The notes: generated by a model from the letters alone, not told the origin. 64,000 bases of DNA from Sulfopaludibacter sp963815475 (GCA_963815475.1 CAWFHD010000003.1:7874001-7938000), one strand, 5' to 3'. Shown: positions 1-7,687, counted from the first letter of the stretch. Program-made: numbers and translations.

Positions 1-8
1 TCTCATGC

Positions 9-191
9 CTACTTCACCCCCTTTTTGGCGAAAAGCTCGAACCTGCATTGCCCACATTGAACGGTGCGGGGACCTTTGCCACGCATGATCTCGTGGCTAC
101 ATTCCAACTTCAGGATGGTCGCGGACTCGGCCTCACCGAGCCCACTGGGCCGTGAGTATGAACCCACGACCCGGCGAGGAAAGCCTTTCAT
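9..191 (-). CDS. Small Cys/His protein, possible zinc knuckle
   Basis: 60-residue protein of unknown function. The second half carries C-S-H and C-G-Q-C spaced like a short zinc-binding finger, and the N-terminal third is basic. Its ATG overlaps the stop of the upstream coiled-coil gene by ATGA, so the two are probably translationally coupled. It is the last complete minus-strand gene at the left edge of the window. No family was recognised; the start is set by the overlap. Confidence 0.6.
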   Translation of the reverse strand: MKGFPRRVVGSYSRPSGLGEAESATILKLECSHEIMRGKGPRTVQCGQCRFELFAKKGVK

Positions 192-1009
192 TGGACGGTC
201 TCCTCCTGCTTGAGAATCGGCTTCACACCCGGCTTGAACGCGATCATGACCTCGCCGGTGGCACTCTTGCTGATATGGGAGACGCCGAAGTAGTCCAAGA
301 CGACATTGATGCAGTCGGCCTGATCCAGCGCCTTGCGGCGAAGCTCTTCGACATCTTCAATGACACCATTCACCGGGGCGCAGACCTCGCCCATCGCCGC
401 CGCGTGGATCGCCGCGATGTCCTGGCAAGCACTCTCGTACTTCTCCCGCATTTCGCCCAACTGCTGCAGGGTCGTGCGGTACTTCCAGATGAGCGCCACA
501 GCCGTGCGCGAAACGGACTCAATCTCTTGCGCTGAATCCGCCCATCCGGCCTGGATAATCGCGTCTCCTATGGCGTTGGTTCCACGTACACGCTCCATTG
601 CCTTTTCGAGCTGGATGCTAAGCTGCTCGGACTTGTCGCGCTCGATGATCAGGGCGTCGGCCATCTCCCGATTGTCGCGACCCTTGGCGCTGAGTTTCTG
701 GTGGAGCTGCACGATAGTGTCTCCTCGTTGCGCAACGGCTTTCTGCGAACCTAAGAACCGGCGGCACAACTCGGTGAACAGGCGCTGGAATTCCTCGGAC
801 TTACCTTTGGTATTGTTGGTCTGGAACGTCAGGAGAGCGGCAACGCGCTTCCAGTGATTCAGGTACCGGCACCGGTGGACCTGGGACACGCTTCCATCCT
901 TATACTTGGACGGATCGATCAACGCCATCAGTGCTTCGTGATCGCCATTTTGAAGAGCCGTGGTGAATGCTTTCGTGAATTCGGTGGTTTCTTTTTTCGA
1001 TCTCGACAT
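188..1009 (-). CDS. Hypothetical coiled-coil protein of the element
   Basis: 273 residues with no family I recognise. The protein is soluble, with heptad-like charged stretches around residues 85-140 and 170-230 that suggest coiled coil, and no signal peptide or membrane segment. The N-terminus (MSRSKKETTEF) is basic. The start has a strong GGAGG about 10 bases upstream, itself preceded by one of the repeated CCCACA motifs that end in the stop region of the HD phosphohydrolase gene. An accessory role in the mobile element is an inference from position only. Confidence 0.75.
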   Translation of the reverse strand: MSRSKKETTEFTKAFTTALQNGDHEALMALIDPSKYKDGSVSQVHRCRYLNHWKRVAALLTFQTNNTKGKSEEFQRLFTELCRRFLGSQKAVAQRGDTIVQLHQKLSAKGRDNREMADALIIERDKSEQLSIQLEKAMERVRGTNAIGDAIIQAGWADSAQEIESVSRTAVALIWKYRTTLQQLGEMREKYESACQDIAAIHAAAMGEVCAPVNGVIEDVEELRRKALDQADCINVVLDYFGVSHISKSATGEVMIAFKPGVKPILKQEETVQ

Positions 1010-1033
1010 TTAAGTCTCTTGCCTCCTGAAAGT

Positions 1034-1049
1034 TTTACGCCCATGTGGG
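1034..1049 (-). promoter_or_regulatory. Repeated leader motif CCCACA-N3-GNGTAAA, copy 1
   Basis: Reads CCCACATGGGCGTAAA on the minus strand, followed by GGAGG and the ATG at 1009. The TAA stop of the HD phosphohydrolase gene lies inside the motif. It is one of 14 copies placed immediately upstream of element genes; a phage-type promoter or regulator site is inferred. Confidence 0.6.
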
Positions 1050-1634
1050 ACGAAGTTCGTAGTACCATTGCAAGAAATTTCGCTCGGCCTCCGTCGGATA
1101 CATTGGAAAGTCGATACGGTAATCCTGAACTGCCGGGTGAGCCAGAAGTTCTGGCTTAGCGACTGCGCCGTTCATGAGGTCCCGTTGCTCGATTGCGCAG
1201 AGCACCTTGTCGATGATGTCGATCTCGGGAGTCTTGGACGCCGAAATACCGAAAGGTATCGCGGTAACGGAATCCACCTGCGCCTCGACCTCTCGAAAGA
1301 ACGCCATCTCGGGGCTGTACTTCACGGGGCGCGTCATATCGGGCAGATAAGTCTCCGATCGATCGTGCATCAGCCCCTCGAATGCTTGCTCCGGAGGAAC
1401 CAAGCTGGCTACCCGTATGCAATGCTCGGCTACCGAGTAGAACCTGCGGACGTGCCCGTTGAATCTGCACATATTGGACAGGGCGTGTGCGATATCTTGA
1501 ATATCGACATCTTCAGGTTTCAGACAGAGCGGATTCACAAGCCGCCCGGTGAACGTCCTTATACAACGTCCACGCGGTGGTGTTGGGGGAACCAGCAACA
1601 GGTAATTATGAAGTTTGGTTAGCCATTGATTCAT
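1035..1634 (-). CDS. HD-domain phosphohydrolase, phage/plasmid type
   Basis: 199-residue HD-superfamily metal-dependent phosphohydrolase, related to YfbR-type 5'-deoxynucleotidases. Visible: FTGRLVNPL near residue 28, then the metal-binding series H(VRRFYSVAEH) around 64-71, the HD pair in LMHDRSE near 87-92, and a later D about residue 120. Enzymes of this group dephosphorylate nucleotides, and phages use relatives to adjust nucleotide pools. The start is supported by GGAGG a few bases upstream behind a CCCACA motif. The family call is solid; the substrate is inferred. Confidence 0.8.
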   Translation of the reverse strand: MNQWLTKLHNYLLLVPPTPPRGRCIRTFTGRLVNPLCLKPEDVDIQDIAHALSNMCRFNGHVRRFYSVAEHCIRVASLVPPEQAFEGLMHDRSETYLPDMTRPVKYSPEMAFFREVEAQVDSVTAIPFGISASKTPEIDIIDKVLCAIEQRDLMNGAVAKPELLAHPAVQDYRIDFPMYPTEAERNFLQWYYELRPTWA

Positions 1635-1651
1635 TCTCAGCCTCCTGACCC

Positions 1652-1667
1652 TTTACTCGCTTGTGGG
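1652..1667 (-). promoter_or_regulatory. Repeated leader motif, copy 2
   Basis: CCCACAAGCGAGTAAA on the minus strand, starting at the TGA stop of the preceding Cys-rich gene and followed by GGAGG before the HD phosphohydrolase gene. GACCC and GGGTC flanking the GTAAA could also pair into a small hairpin in this copy. Confidence 0.6.
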
Positions 1668-1940
1668 TCAGAAAAGTGAGAGTTGGCCAGGAAGAACGTT
1701 CGGATCTTTCGCTCCAGGTTTCGGTCGAATCTCCTGTAGCCTTAAGCTGGTCTTCACAGGTGGCACGTAGGGCCGGTACGTCTCACCCTTGTCGACCGTG
1801 TGAGCCCAGGCGTGCTTGTCGAAAATCGAACCGTGGACGCGGCGATTGCAGTCCCTACAAACACCGCACTGGCCGCATCCACATTCGTATAAAGGCTTGC
1901 CGCAACCGCAGAAGTCGGATTCAGGGAATTGATCGAACAC
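1668..1940 (-). CDS. Cys-rich protein ending in a sliding-clamp motif (QLSLF)
   Basis: 90-residue protein. Residues 11-30 contain seven cysteines (CGCGKPLYECGCGQCGVCRDC), consistent with one or two zinc sites. The last five residues are QLSLF, which matches the bacterial beta-clamp binding consensus QL(S/D)LF exactly and sits at the extreme C-terminus as in many clamp-binding proteins. A DNA replication or repair accessory role is therefore inferred. The start is GTG at 1940, only 6 bases after a CCCACA motif and without a clear Shine-Dalgarno sequence. Confidence 0.7.
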   Translation of the reverse strand: MFDQFPESDFCGCGKPLYECGCGQCGVCRDCNRRVHGSIFDKHAWAHTVDKGETYRPYVPPVKTSLRLQEIRPKPGAKDPNVLPGQLSLF

Positions 1941-1946
1941 ATCAGC

Positions 1947-1962
1947 TCTACTCGCCTGTGGG
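1947..1962 (-). promoter_or_regulatory. Repeated leader motif, copy 3 (short spacing)
   Basis: CCCACAGGCGAGTAGA on the minus strand. It ends 6 bases before the GTG at 1940, with no GGAGG between. This short spacing is shared with the two copies at 25.48-25.52 kb and suggests leaderless initiation if the motif is a promoter. Confidence 0.5.
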
Positions 1963-1967
1963 GCGGT

Positions 1968-4724
1968 TTAGAAGATGGCCCCGACGGTTGCCTTGCCCTG
2001 CTGGCAGAAGGGCACCGCGCCGGTGGTCTCGCCGTCGACCCCACTGCACCACAACGCCGTGTTCTGCGGCGTGAATCCAGTCTTCACCCAGTTGCCGAGC
2101 GCCTGCATCGCGGTGCAACCGCCGCCACAACCGATCAACGGATCGGTATTGTATGGTACCGTCGGACTTACGATTGCCGAGCGCAAATCTTCGAGCGAAG
2201 CAGGCTCCCAGAACGCCTGCCAGATGTACAGCTTTGAGCCCGTCGTGTACGTGCCATCTGCGGTCCCAGACACTGCGAAGGTGATAGTGGTAGAGTTCGG
2301 CACGGTCAACACCGGACCAGCATAGCTGTAGTGAAGATAGATACCTGCATAATTGACCGGCATTCCTACCGACAATTGGTGCGGCGAAGTAACCGTCGCC
2401 GTTGCAATGCCACCCGCGACAACAACGCTTGTCAAACCAGAGCCAAGATCAGTTGTGGCGTATGGTGTTCCGTCGGGCTCCGTTTGTGAGTTACCGACGT
2501 GCGAGGTAATGCAGTTGTAGTTGATCGTTGCTCCTGTATATATGCCAGCGTGTGATGCGGAAACTGCCGAAACGCCAGCGGTGTAACCTATACCGCTTAT
2601 CCACGCTGGATTAACGGCCTTACCCAAGTACTTGGTATCCCACAAGTAAATGTTTCGCATAGGGTCGACGAAGTACGGATTGACGCCCGTCGCGGAACCC
2701 GGATTGACCACATTGTCGATATCATGCTGGCCAGGGTAACTTGCCGATCCGCCGGTACTATTGCTCTGGTAACCCCTGACTCCCCCAGCCGGAACACAGG
2801 CCGTGCATTGTGCAGCCGTGGGTGTGAAGTTATAGGCGGCATTGTAGTCGCAGTTCGTCGCCGTGCAAAGATTGGCACAAACCGTAATTCCAGGCAACAC
2901 GGAGCCGAACTTAAATGTTGTGTTTGTGCCACCCAAGCCGTAAACGAGATTGCTTTTGAAAGACCCGATTGTTCCAGTTCCTGCGCAGTTAGTATTGTGG
3001 CCGGATGATAGCATGGAGTTACCACCATAACCTCCACCGTAGAGGCGACCCCACCACGTGTTGTGATTCATGTTTAGGGTGTTGCCGACAATAAATGATC
3101 CGTCGAAGATAAGGGCCATCCATCCGTTTCCATGACCCTGCTTGCTTGCCAGTGCAAAGATGTTCTGCATGTTGCTGATGGCTCCGCTGCCGAGGGCTGG
3201 GCCTCCTAAAGGGCTGGCATCACCGCCCGTGATATCTTCCGCAATATCAAACACCTCACCCGTAACGGTTTGGTTACCTATGGTGCCGATGTGTGGGTTA
3301 TTTGATACAACCGGAACCCAGTAATAGTTGCCGCTTCTTGTGGCCGTCATCGTAACGATCACAGCCGAAAACAGGAAGTTGTTTTTGAATGAGGCCACGG
3401 TGCCAGGGAATTGCGGGTTGGCGGCGGGGAAATAGTTGTCCTCCACCGTCTCGCTGCTGTTGCCGTTTCCGCCGTTTGCGCTGCATCCCATTACCAAAGG
3501 ATTAGTGGTCGCCAACACCGCCCCTGCCGCACCCACGCAGGTCGCAAATACGTTGTGCCGGATGTTCCTGGTGCCTGTGCTGAGCCCGAAGATGTTGTTG
3601 TAGTAAAGATCGCTGACGCCCGCCGGGTTGGTATGCCGGTTGTACTCGTAAGTGAAGTTAGTGGTGTCTTTGCCGTCTGCTGCGAACATACCCGCGTGAT
3701 CGAAAGTGCAATGCTGGATGATGGTATCGTTTCGACCAGTGTAGACAATCGGGTCCAGGTAGGTACCGACGTATGAGAAGTTCGTCCAGTTGGCCTTGAA
3801 GACCCAACCGGAACCAATCGTATCGTTGTTGAACGGAACTGCAGGAGCACCGCCCGTGTCGCTAGTGATTGTGCATGGCTGCGCCTGAGTGCAATCGGTT
3901 GTATCGACGCTATAAAGACTGTTACTCGCAGACCCAGGCTTTGACACTAAGCCATAAATATAGTGACCACCAAATCCGTCATTTGACAGATGAGAGTCGA
4001 ACTTCAGTGTCGCGCCGCGCTTCATCACAAAGGTGCTTAATGCCTGACCATCCCCACGAAGCGTCAGGCTGGTCGTGATGATCATCCCGGTGTTGTACGG
4101 AGAACCGTTAGGCGCGTAGATGGCTTGAGTACCGTTGCCCGCCACGTAATTCGGAACAACCGCAGTCGTGGCCGTATAGGAACCCGTGAACGAGCACCCT
4201 GCAACTGTCATGGTCGGTGCCGTAGACGTCGGAGCATACCATCCACGGCTAAGCGTTCCACCAGTTTGATCCTGGTAAGCCGACGTGATGACCCCGCCCG
4301 AGACGACCGGTGTAATGTGCGGACGTGGAACAGTACCGGTACCGTTTGCTGGAGCCGTGCCGCCCGTGTTTGTAATGGTCGGATTGGAGCAACCTGTCGT
4401 AGACCCTGCGGGCACAGTGAGGCCTTGCACATAACCGTATGTCGGCGCTGTCGAGTTGCCGAGAATTGTTCCCCCAACTTGGTCGAAGTTGATGACCATG
4501 TTGTTCGGAATCACGATGTAATCCGATGACGGCACATAGCCTGAAGCTGTGCAGCCCGTACCGGTCCAATATGCATGAGTGGAGTCCGCTGCGATGCCGT
4601 TCATCGAACATGTGATCGGGCTGCTGCCGGAACATGCCGATCCGGTATTCACCAACGTGCAAGTATTCCCGGTGGCAAGTAGCGCAGCCGCGCAGAGCAG
4701 GATAAGGCAGAATAGTTGTTTCAT
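1968..4724 (-). CDS. Large secreted protein, probable parallel beta-helix
   Basis: 918 residues with a clear signal peptide (MKQLFCLILLCAAALLA, residues 1-17). The body is Gly/Thr/Asn/Ser-rich. Between about residues 330 and 640 there are repeated NxF/HNxF-type coils (HCTFDHAG, YNRHTN, RHNVFAT, EDNYFP, KNNFLF, MNHNTWW), the pattern of right-handed parallel beta-helix proteins such as pectate-lyase-like or phage-spike domains. Cysteines in the N-terminal 250 and C-terminal 60 residues could form disulphides outside the cytoplasm. It starts 2 bases after the stop of the next secreted protein gene, so they form an operon. A cell-surface or spike role is possible; no enzyme activity can be assigned. 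Confidence 0.75.
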   Translation of the reverse strand: MKQLFCLILLCAAALLATGNTCTLVNTGSACSGSSPITCSMNGIAADSTHAYWTGTGCTASGYVPSSDYIVIPNNMVINFDQVGGTILGNSTAPTYGYVQGLTVPAGSTTGCSNPTITNTGGTAPANGTGTVPRPHITPVVSGGVITSAYQDQTGGTLSRGWYAPTSTAPTMTVAGCSFTGSYTATTAVVPNYVAGNGTQAIYAPNGSPYNTGMIITTSLTLRGDGQALSTFVMKRGATLKFDSHLSNDGFGGHYIYGLVSKPGSASNSLYSVDTTDCTQAQPCTITSDTGGAPAVPFNNDTIGSGWVFKANWTNFSYVGTYLDPIVYTGRNDTIIQHCTFDHAGMFAADGKDTTNFTYEYNRHTNPAGVSDLYYNNIFGLSTGTRNIRHNVFATCVGAAGAVLATTNPLVMGCSANGGNGNSSETVEDNYFPAANPQFPGTVASFKNNFLFSAVIVTMTATRSGNYYWVPVVSNNPHIGTIGNQTVTGEVFDIAEDITGGDASPLGGPALGSGAISNMQNIFALASKQGHGNGWMALIFDGSFIVGNTLNMNHNTWWGRLYGGGYGGNSMLSSGHNTNCAGTGTIGSFKSNLVYGLGGTNTTFKFGSVLPGITVCANLCTATNCDYNAAYNFTPTAAQCTACVPAGGVRGYQSNSTGGSASYPGQHDIDNVVNPGSATGVNPYFVDPMRNIYLWDTKYLGKAVNPAWISGIGYTAGVSAVSASHAGIYTGATINYNCITSHVGNSQTEPDGTPYATTDLGSGLTSVVVAGGIATATVTSPHQLSVGMPVNYAGIYLHYSYAGPVLTVPNSTTITFAVSGTADGTYTTGSKLYIWQAFWEPASLEDLRSAIVSPTVPYNTDPLIGCGGGCTAMQALGNWVKTGFTPQNTALWCSGVDGETTGAVPFCQQGKATVGAIF

Positions 4725-4726
4725 TG

Positions 4727-5335
4727 TTACTCCGTGAACCTCACACCTAAGACACGCATGTCCGAAGCTGCCCCCGCAGTAATTTCAAGCTTCCATTCGA
4801 CAAGATCGCCAACAGTACAACCGGTAGTGGTGAGAGTTGTCGACACCGAAGTACGCCCTGGTGCGGCGCTCAAAGTTATGGGCTGAGCAGCACCCCATGA
4901 TGGGCTTGCCACCGGCGTGTTGGTGATGCACTTCAAATAGACGTTGACTGTGGGTGCCGTTGTACCGGCTGAATACGCCGTAACCACGAGCTTCAGTGAA
5001 GCACTCCAGTCTGCCGGTAGATCGAACCTGTCGTAGGCGGCTTGCAGCGTTCCAGCCGAGAACTTCACGTAGCCCTGGAGACCGTCGGACTCGCACATCG
5101 CCTGCGGAGCCGTCGTATTGTTCAGGTAGGAGAACCGTGTCGCGGCCAGCAGCGCTTGGCACTTTGCCGCTGCTTCCTGACCGTACAAGATCCGAGCGCC
5201 GCCCCCACTGCCGCTGAGCTTGTAGATGCAACTCTTCTGGCCACTGCCAATCGGGCCGACGTGACCTCCAGTTCCGCACTGAGCGAAGGCCAGTTTTCCG
5301 AGCAGAAGAATGAGGAAAATCGTGAGTGTTTTCAT
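4727..5335 (-). CDS. Secreted hypothetical protein
   Basis: 202 residues from the ATG at 5335, chosen because it gives a classic signal peptide (MKTLTIFLILLLGKLAFAQ); a longer frame upstream lacks one. The mature part is Gly/Ser/Thr/Ala-rich with six cysteines and a beta-sandwich-like C-terminus with alternating hydrophobic residues. It is tightly packed between a small structural-type gene (12-base gap) and the 918-residue secreted protein, suggesting that the three products are made together. Function unknown. Confidence 0.7.
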   Translation of the reverse strand: MKTLTIFLILLLGKLAFAQCGTGGHVGPIGSGQKSCIYKLSGSGGGARILYGQEAAAKCQALLAATRFSYLNNTTAPQAMCESDGLQGYVKFSAGTLQAAYDRFDLPADWSASLKLVVTAYSAGTTAPTVNVYLKCITNTPVASPSWGAAQPITLSAAPGRTSVSTTLTTTGCTVGDLVEWKLEITAGAASDMRVLGVRFTE

Positions 5336-5349
5336 GGCTGGATTGGCAC

Positions 5350-5622
5350 CTATTTGTAGGTCAACGCGGCTGCGTTGTCCCAGACTTGGGTCATGTCGGT
5401 GACGCCACCTGCCCATTCCACGGCAGTGCAGTTGCCGCCGACGTAGGTCGACCGGCGAATGGCCCAGCCCGCTGTCGAAGTGGCAGTGCCGGGAACGGCC
5501 CAGCCCTCGTAAGCGATGTTGCCCTGGCCGTCGTAGCCGAAGCGCTGAACGTAGGGAACCGCCGGAATACCAGCGGTGGCATTGGCTTGCTTTTGCAGAA
5601 GATTTGCGGAGAAAGAGTTCAT
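5350..5622 (-). CDS. Small phage-structural-type protein
   Basis: 90 residues from the ATG at 5622, preceded by AGGTGG and a CCCACA motif; the longer open frame upstream is non-coding. The pattern Y-D-G-x-G-N-I-x-Y-x-G-x-A-x-P-G-T-A-T-S-x-A-G-W-x-I-R-R, a G-containing middle, then V-W-D-N-x-A-x-L-x-Y at the C-terminus resembles short tail- or head-fibre accessory proteins of tailed phages. This is from memory of such sequences, so moderate confidence. It would be one of few virion-like proteins in this part of the element. Confidence 0.65.
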   Translation of the reverse strand: MNSFSANLLQKQANATAGIPAVPYVQRFGYDGQGNIAYEGWAVPGTATSTAGWAIRRSTYVGGNCTAVEWAGGVTDMTQVWDNAAALTYK

Positions 5623-5640
5623 ACGTCGTCCACCTACAGC

Positions 5641-5656
5641 TTTACGCCGTTGTGGG
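5641..5656 (-). promoter_or_regulatory. Repeated leader motif, copy 4
   Basis: CCCACAACGGCGTAAA on the minus strand, followed by AGGTGG and the ATG at 5622. It sits directly downstream (minus-strand sense) of a long hairpin at 5674-5721. Confidence 0.6.
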
Positions 5657-5673
5657 ACGCAGACAAATATGGC

Positions 5674-5721
5674 GGCGCGGACGCCCTGCACGGCAGTCAG
5701 CCGTCTTTGCGCGTCCGCGCC
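5674..5721. repeat. Long perfect hairpin in an intergenic gap
   Basis: GGCGCGGACGC (5674-5684) is the exact reverse complement of GCGTCCGCGCC (5711-5721). Inside the loop a second perfect pair, ACGGC/GCCGT (5690-5694 and 5700-5704), makes a nested stem. There is no U-tract on either side. It could act as a terminator, an RNA-processing structure or a protein site between the Cys-rich gene and the small structural gene. Confidence 0.6.
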
Positions 5722-5837
5722 GGTGGGTATTGGACCGATAGCCTTCCTGGCCGGTAGCCTCATGTCCCAGCAGAAGGGCTGGGGTACGGCATTGGGCCGA
5801 GCAACGATCCAAACTGGATAAAGTCGGTGAGAGTACC

Positions 5838-6065
5838 TTACTCGACCGCGAATCGCGGGCACTCCCAGACCGGCGTCACGATGTCGAACTTCACGCAGTT
5901 CGTGAACACGGCCTGGGCGATCTCACAGTTGCCCCTTGAGCCGGGTCGAAACTTGCGACAACCCTGGAAGCAAAGGCAATGCTCTCGATGCTTTCCCCTC
6001 AGGTGCGGCTGAACCGCAACCGAGGCACCGTGATGTTCGTACACCTCGATGGGAACTTGTCGCAT
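5838..6065 (-). CDS. Cys-rich small protein
   Basis: 75 residues with seven cysteines arranged C-x-C-x3-C, then C near residue 47, C near 57 and a terminal PVWECPRF. The layout resembles small metal-binding or Fe-S-like phage proteins. It has one of the best ribosome sites in the arm, GGAGGT five bases before the ATG. Upstream there is only a degenerate version of the CCCACA motif. Function unknown. Confidence 0.65.
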   Translation of the reverse strand: MRQVPIEVYEHHGASVAVQPHLRGKHREHCLCFQGCRKFRPGSRGNCEIAQAVFTNCVKFDIVTPVWECPRFAVE

Positions 6066-6162
6066 AAATACCTCCTTGAATTCGAAATGGGGACGAGCGG
6101 TTCGCCTTCAACGTAGGACTTCACTTTGCGCGGCTGCGCTGCGGAAGCGGTTGCCCAGTCAT

Positions 6163-6354
6163 TTAGGGCACCCTCAAATCCTTGCTCCAGTGGCGGATGC
6201 GCGTTTCCACCATCCGTCTATCTACGTTGCCCGCCATTGCCGCCTTTGCGAGGCGGTGTTCTTTTCTCTTGACCCTGGCACTCTGGCCCGTTGGGAAGGG
6301 CCCGTCCTGTGGGTGGCCTTGAACTACGTCCTCAAACCCTTAGAAATTGCGCAT
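6163..6354 (-). pseudogene. Motif-led reading frame interrupted by an early in-frame stop
   Basis: A CCCACA motif and GGAGG precede an ATG at 6354, but codon 5 is TAA (6340-6342). The same frame then stays open for 58 codons with a protein-like sequence (GFEDVVQGHPQDGPF near its start, HWSKDLRVP at its end). No other good start lies soon after the stop; the only in-frame ATG is about 35 codons on. It may be a nonsense-mutated gene, a recoded stop, or a short leader peptide MRNF followed by an unused frame. The remaining part of 6066-6390 shows nothing else I can support. Confidence 0.4.
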
Positions 6355-6373
6355 TATGACGCCTCCAAGAGAC

Positions 6374-6389
6374 TGTACACCCTTGTGGG
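6374..6389 (-). promoter_or_regulatory. Repeated leader motif, copy 5
   Basis: CCCACAAGGGTGTACA on the minus strand, beginning just after the TAG stop of the gene upstream and followed by TTGGAGG and an ATG. Its gene is interrupted by an in-frame stop. Confidence 0.55.
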
Positions 6390-6390
6390 C

Positions 6391-6681
6391 CTACAGCTCC
6401 AGGCGGCTCAGGACGTCTTTCACGCGGGCGTTGAGCGCCACCATCGCGCCGACCACCTCGGAGAGCGTCTCGGCCACCGGCGCGGCAGAGCTGAGCACTC
6501 CCTTGGCACCGTCGGTGCGGATCTCGCCGGGGCGCATGACGCACGACAGGCGCGTCTCCAGCAGCTCGGTCTGCGTCTGGTATCTGGCCACCTCGCGACG
6601 AATCGACTGCAGCATCTGCGGAATCTGGGGCTTCGGCGTCGGCGGAACGGTTTGTTCGATTTTGGTTTTCTTCGTCTTCAT
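6391..6681 (-). CDS. Hypothetical small helical protein
   Basis: 96 residues with a Lys-rich N-terminus (MKTKKTKIEQ) and a Pro-rich stretch at 12-21, followed by predicted helices rich in Leu/Arg/Glu. It contains no cysteines beyond one and no membrane segment. GGAGG lies 12 bases before the ATG, behind a CCCACA motif. Helical character suggests an oligomerising or DNA-associated protein, but no family was recognised. Confidence 0.65.
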   Translation of the reverse strand: MKTKKTKIEQTVPPTPKPQIPQMLQSIRREVARYQTQTELLETRLSCVMRPGEIRTDGAKGVLSSAAPVAETLSEVVGAMVALNARVKDVLSRLEL

Positions 6682-6705
6682 GTTGTTGTGTTACCTCCTG
6701 TAAGT

Positions 6706-6721
6706 TGTACTCTGTTGTGGG
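6706..6721 (-). promoter_or_regulatory. Repeated leader motif, copy 6
   Basis: CCCACAACAGAGTACA on the minus strand. It starts one base after the TAG stop of the upstream gene and is followed by CAGGAGG. Confidence 0.6.
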
Positions 6722-6722
6722 A

Positions 6723-7025
6723 CTAAGTCATGCTTTCGCGGGGATGTGATTTGCAACCTTCCACCCACACGTACTTGCCGGTCTTCCAGCAGGCACAACT
6801 CACGACATAGTTGTTACAACGGGTTGTAGAGTTGGGGTAGCAATCCTTGGCGCGGAAGCGGCAGTCACAACACACCAACTTCTGCCTCGGCACAGTCAGA
6901 AACGGCTGTGGCTGGGGCTGCGGATCTGGCTGCTTGACAGGGACACAAGGCTCTTCCCACTTGACACCCATAGTCTGCATAAAGCGCAAGTCATACGGGA
7001 TCAGAAGCTCCTCAAAACTTTTCAT
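6723..7025 (-). CDS. Cys-rich hypothetical protein
   Basis: 100 residues. A Pro/Gln-rich linker (DPQPQPQP) at 34-41 separates an N-terminal segment from a C-terminal cysteine cluster (CCDC, DCYP, RCNN, CACW, GC), probably a metal-binding or disulphide-rich module. No signal peptide. GGAGG and a CCCACA motif precede the start. Function unknown. Confidence 0.65.
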   Translation of the reverse strand: MKSFEELLIPYDLRFMQTMGVKWEEPCVPVKQPDPQPQPQPFLTVPRQKLVCCDCRFRAKDCYPNSTTRCNNYVVSCACWKTGKYVWVEGCKSHPRESMT

Positions 7026-7042
7026 TGATCACCTCCGCAGCT

Positions 7043-7058
7043 TTTACTCGTTTGTGGG
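7043..7058 (-). promoter_or_regulatory. Repeated leader motif, copy 7
   Basis: CCCACAAACGAGTAAA on the minus strand, followed by GCGGAGG and the ATG at 7025. Confidence 0.6.
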
Positions 7059-7111
7059 CTCAAAAACGCAAATAGAGCCAGAAAGAATCTGGCTCTACGA
7101 TGCGTTTAAAC

Positions 7112-7312
7112 TTACAGGTTGGCGGCGCACTTCTCTGCCCCGCCCTTGGCTCGTACCCACGAGCACAGGATCATCGGCACGTTGCCGGTGTTGACCGCGA
7201 GGCTTAAGACCGTGTCATGTTCGTCGCACAGATCGGCCCAAACCTGCCCACCCTTATCGTGCTGAGGATGGGCGGCGGGCTCCGTGCAGTCCACCCAGGT
7301 GCAGCGTGGCAC
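7112..7312 (-). CDS. Small zinc-finger-like protein
   Basis: 66 residues beginning at GTG 7312. The Cys/His pattern C-x4-C near the N-terminus, H-x2-H, and L-C-D-E-H resembles a small treble-clef or zinc-ribbon fold. It follows a 32-residue basic ORF with a 3-base gap, so it is probably the last gene of the 7.1-7.7 kb operon. The ribosome site is weak, consistent with coupling. Confidence 0.5.
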   Translation of the reverse strand: MPRCTWVDCTEPAAHPQHDKGGQVWADLCDEHDTVLSLAVNTGNVPMILCSWVRAKGGAEKCAANL

Positions 7313-7315
7313 CGG

Positions 7316-7414
7316 TCACCGCCGCCGAGGATCGCGCTTCGAGCGCTTGCGGTTGTGGACCCTCTTCGGATGCTTTACGAGGGCCGGGAAAGCGAAGTCG
7401 GCGCAGGTGGGCAC
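7316..7414 (-). CDS. Very small basic protein
   Basis: A 32-residue frame from GTG 7414, starting 3 bases after the stop of the 84-residue gene and ending 3 bases before the next start. The C-terminal half is almost entirely basic (NRKRSKRDPRRR), suggesting nucleic-acid binding. Support is its exact fit in the operon gap; no homologue was recognised. Confidence 0.35.
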   Translation of the reverse strand: MPTCADFAFPALVKHPKRVHNRKRSKRDPRRR

Positions 7415-7417
7415 CGT

Positions 7418-7672
7418 TTATCCCTCTACCGTCGGCGCAGGCGTAGCGGCCTTCTTGGCGCGTGCCTCGCGGGTTCTGCCGTCGACTCCCATCGGGCGGG
7501 GTATCAGCGTGATCACGACCACCGGCAGGCCGTCCCTCGCGAACAGCGGCGGGTCATCCGGCATCAGGGTAGTGATCCTGGTGATATCGTGGCCGAGCAG
7601 AGCGGCAGGCACATCCTTTGCGGCGCGGCGCTGACTGACTCGATCACCGATTCTGTACGTTGTGTCCTTCAT
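7418..7672 (-). CDS. Hypothetical protein, mini-chaperonin-like start
   Basis: 84 residues. The N-terminus (MKDTTYRIGDRVSQRR) resembles the opening beta-strand/turn of small phage proteins with an SH3-like barrel; the C-terminus is basic and Ala/Lys-rich. GGAGG lies 5 bases before the ATG at 7672, behind a CCCACA motif. It heads a three-gene operon. No function can be assigned. Confidence 0.6.
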   Translation of the reverse strand: MKDTTYRIGDRVSQRRAAKDVPAALLGHDITRITTLMPDDPPLFARDGLPVVVITLIPRPMGVDGRTREARAKKAATPAPTVEG

Positions 7673-7687
7673 GAAACCTCCTGAAGG

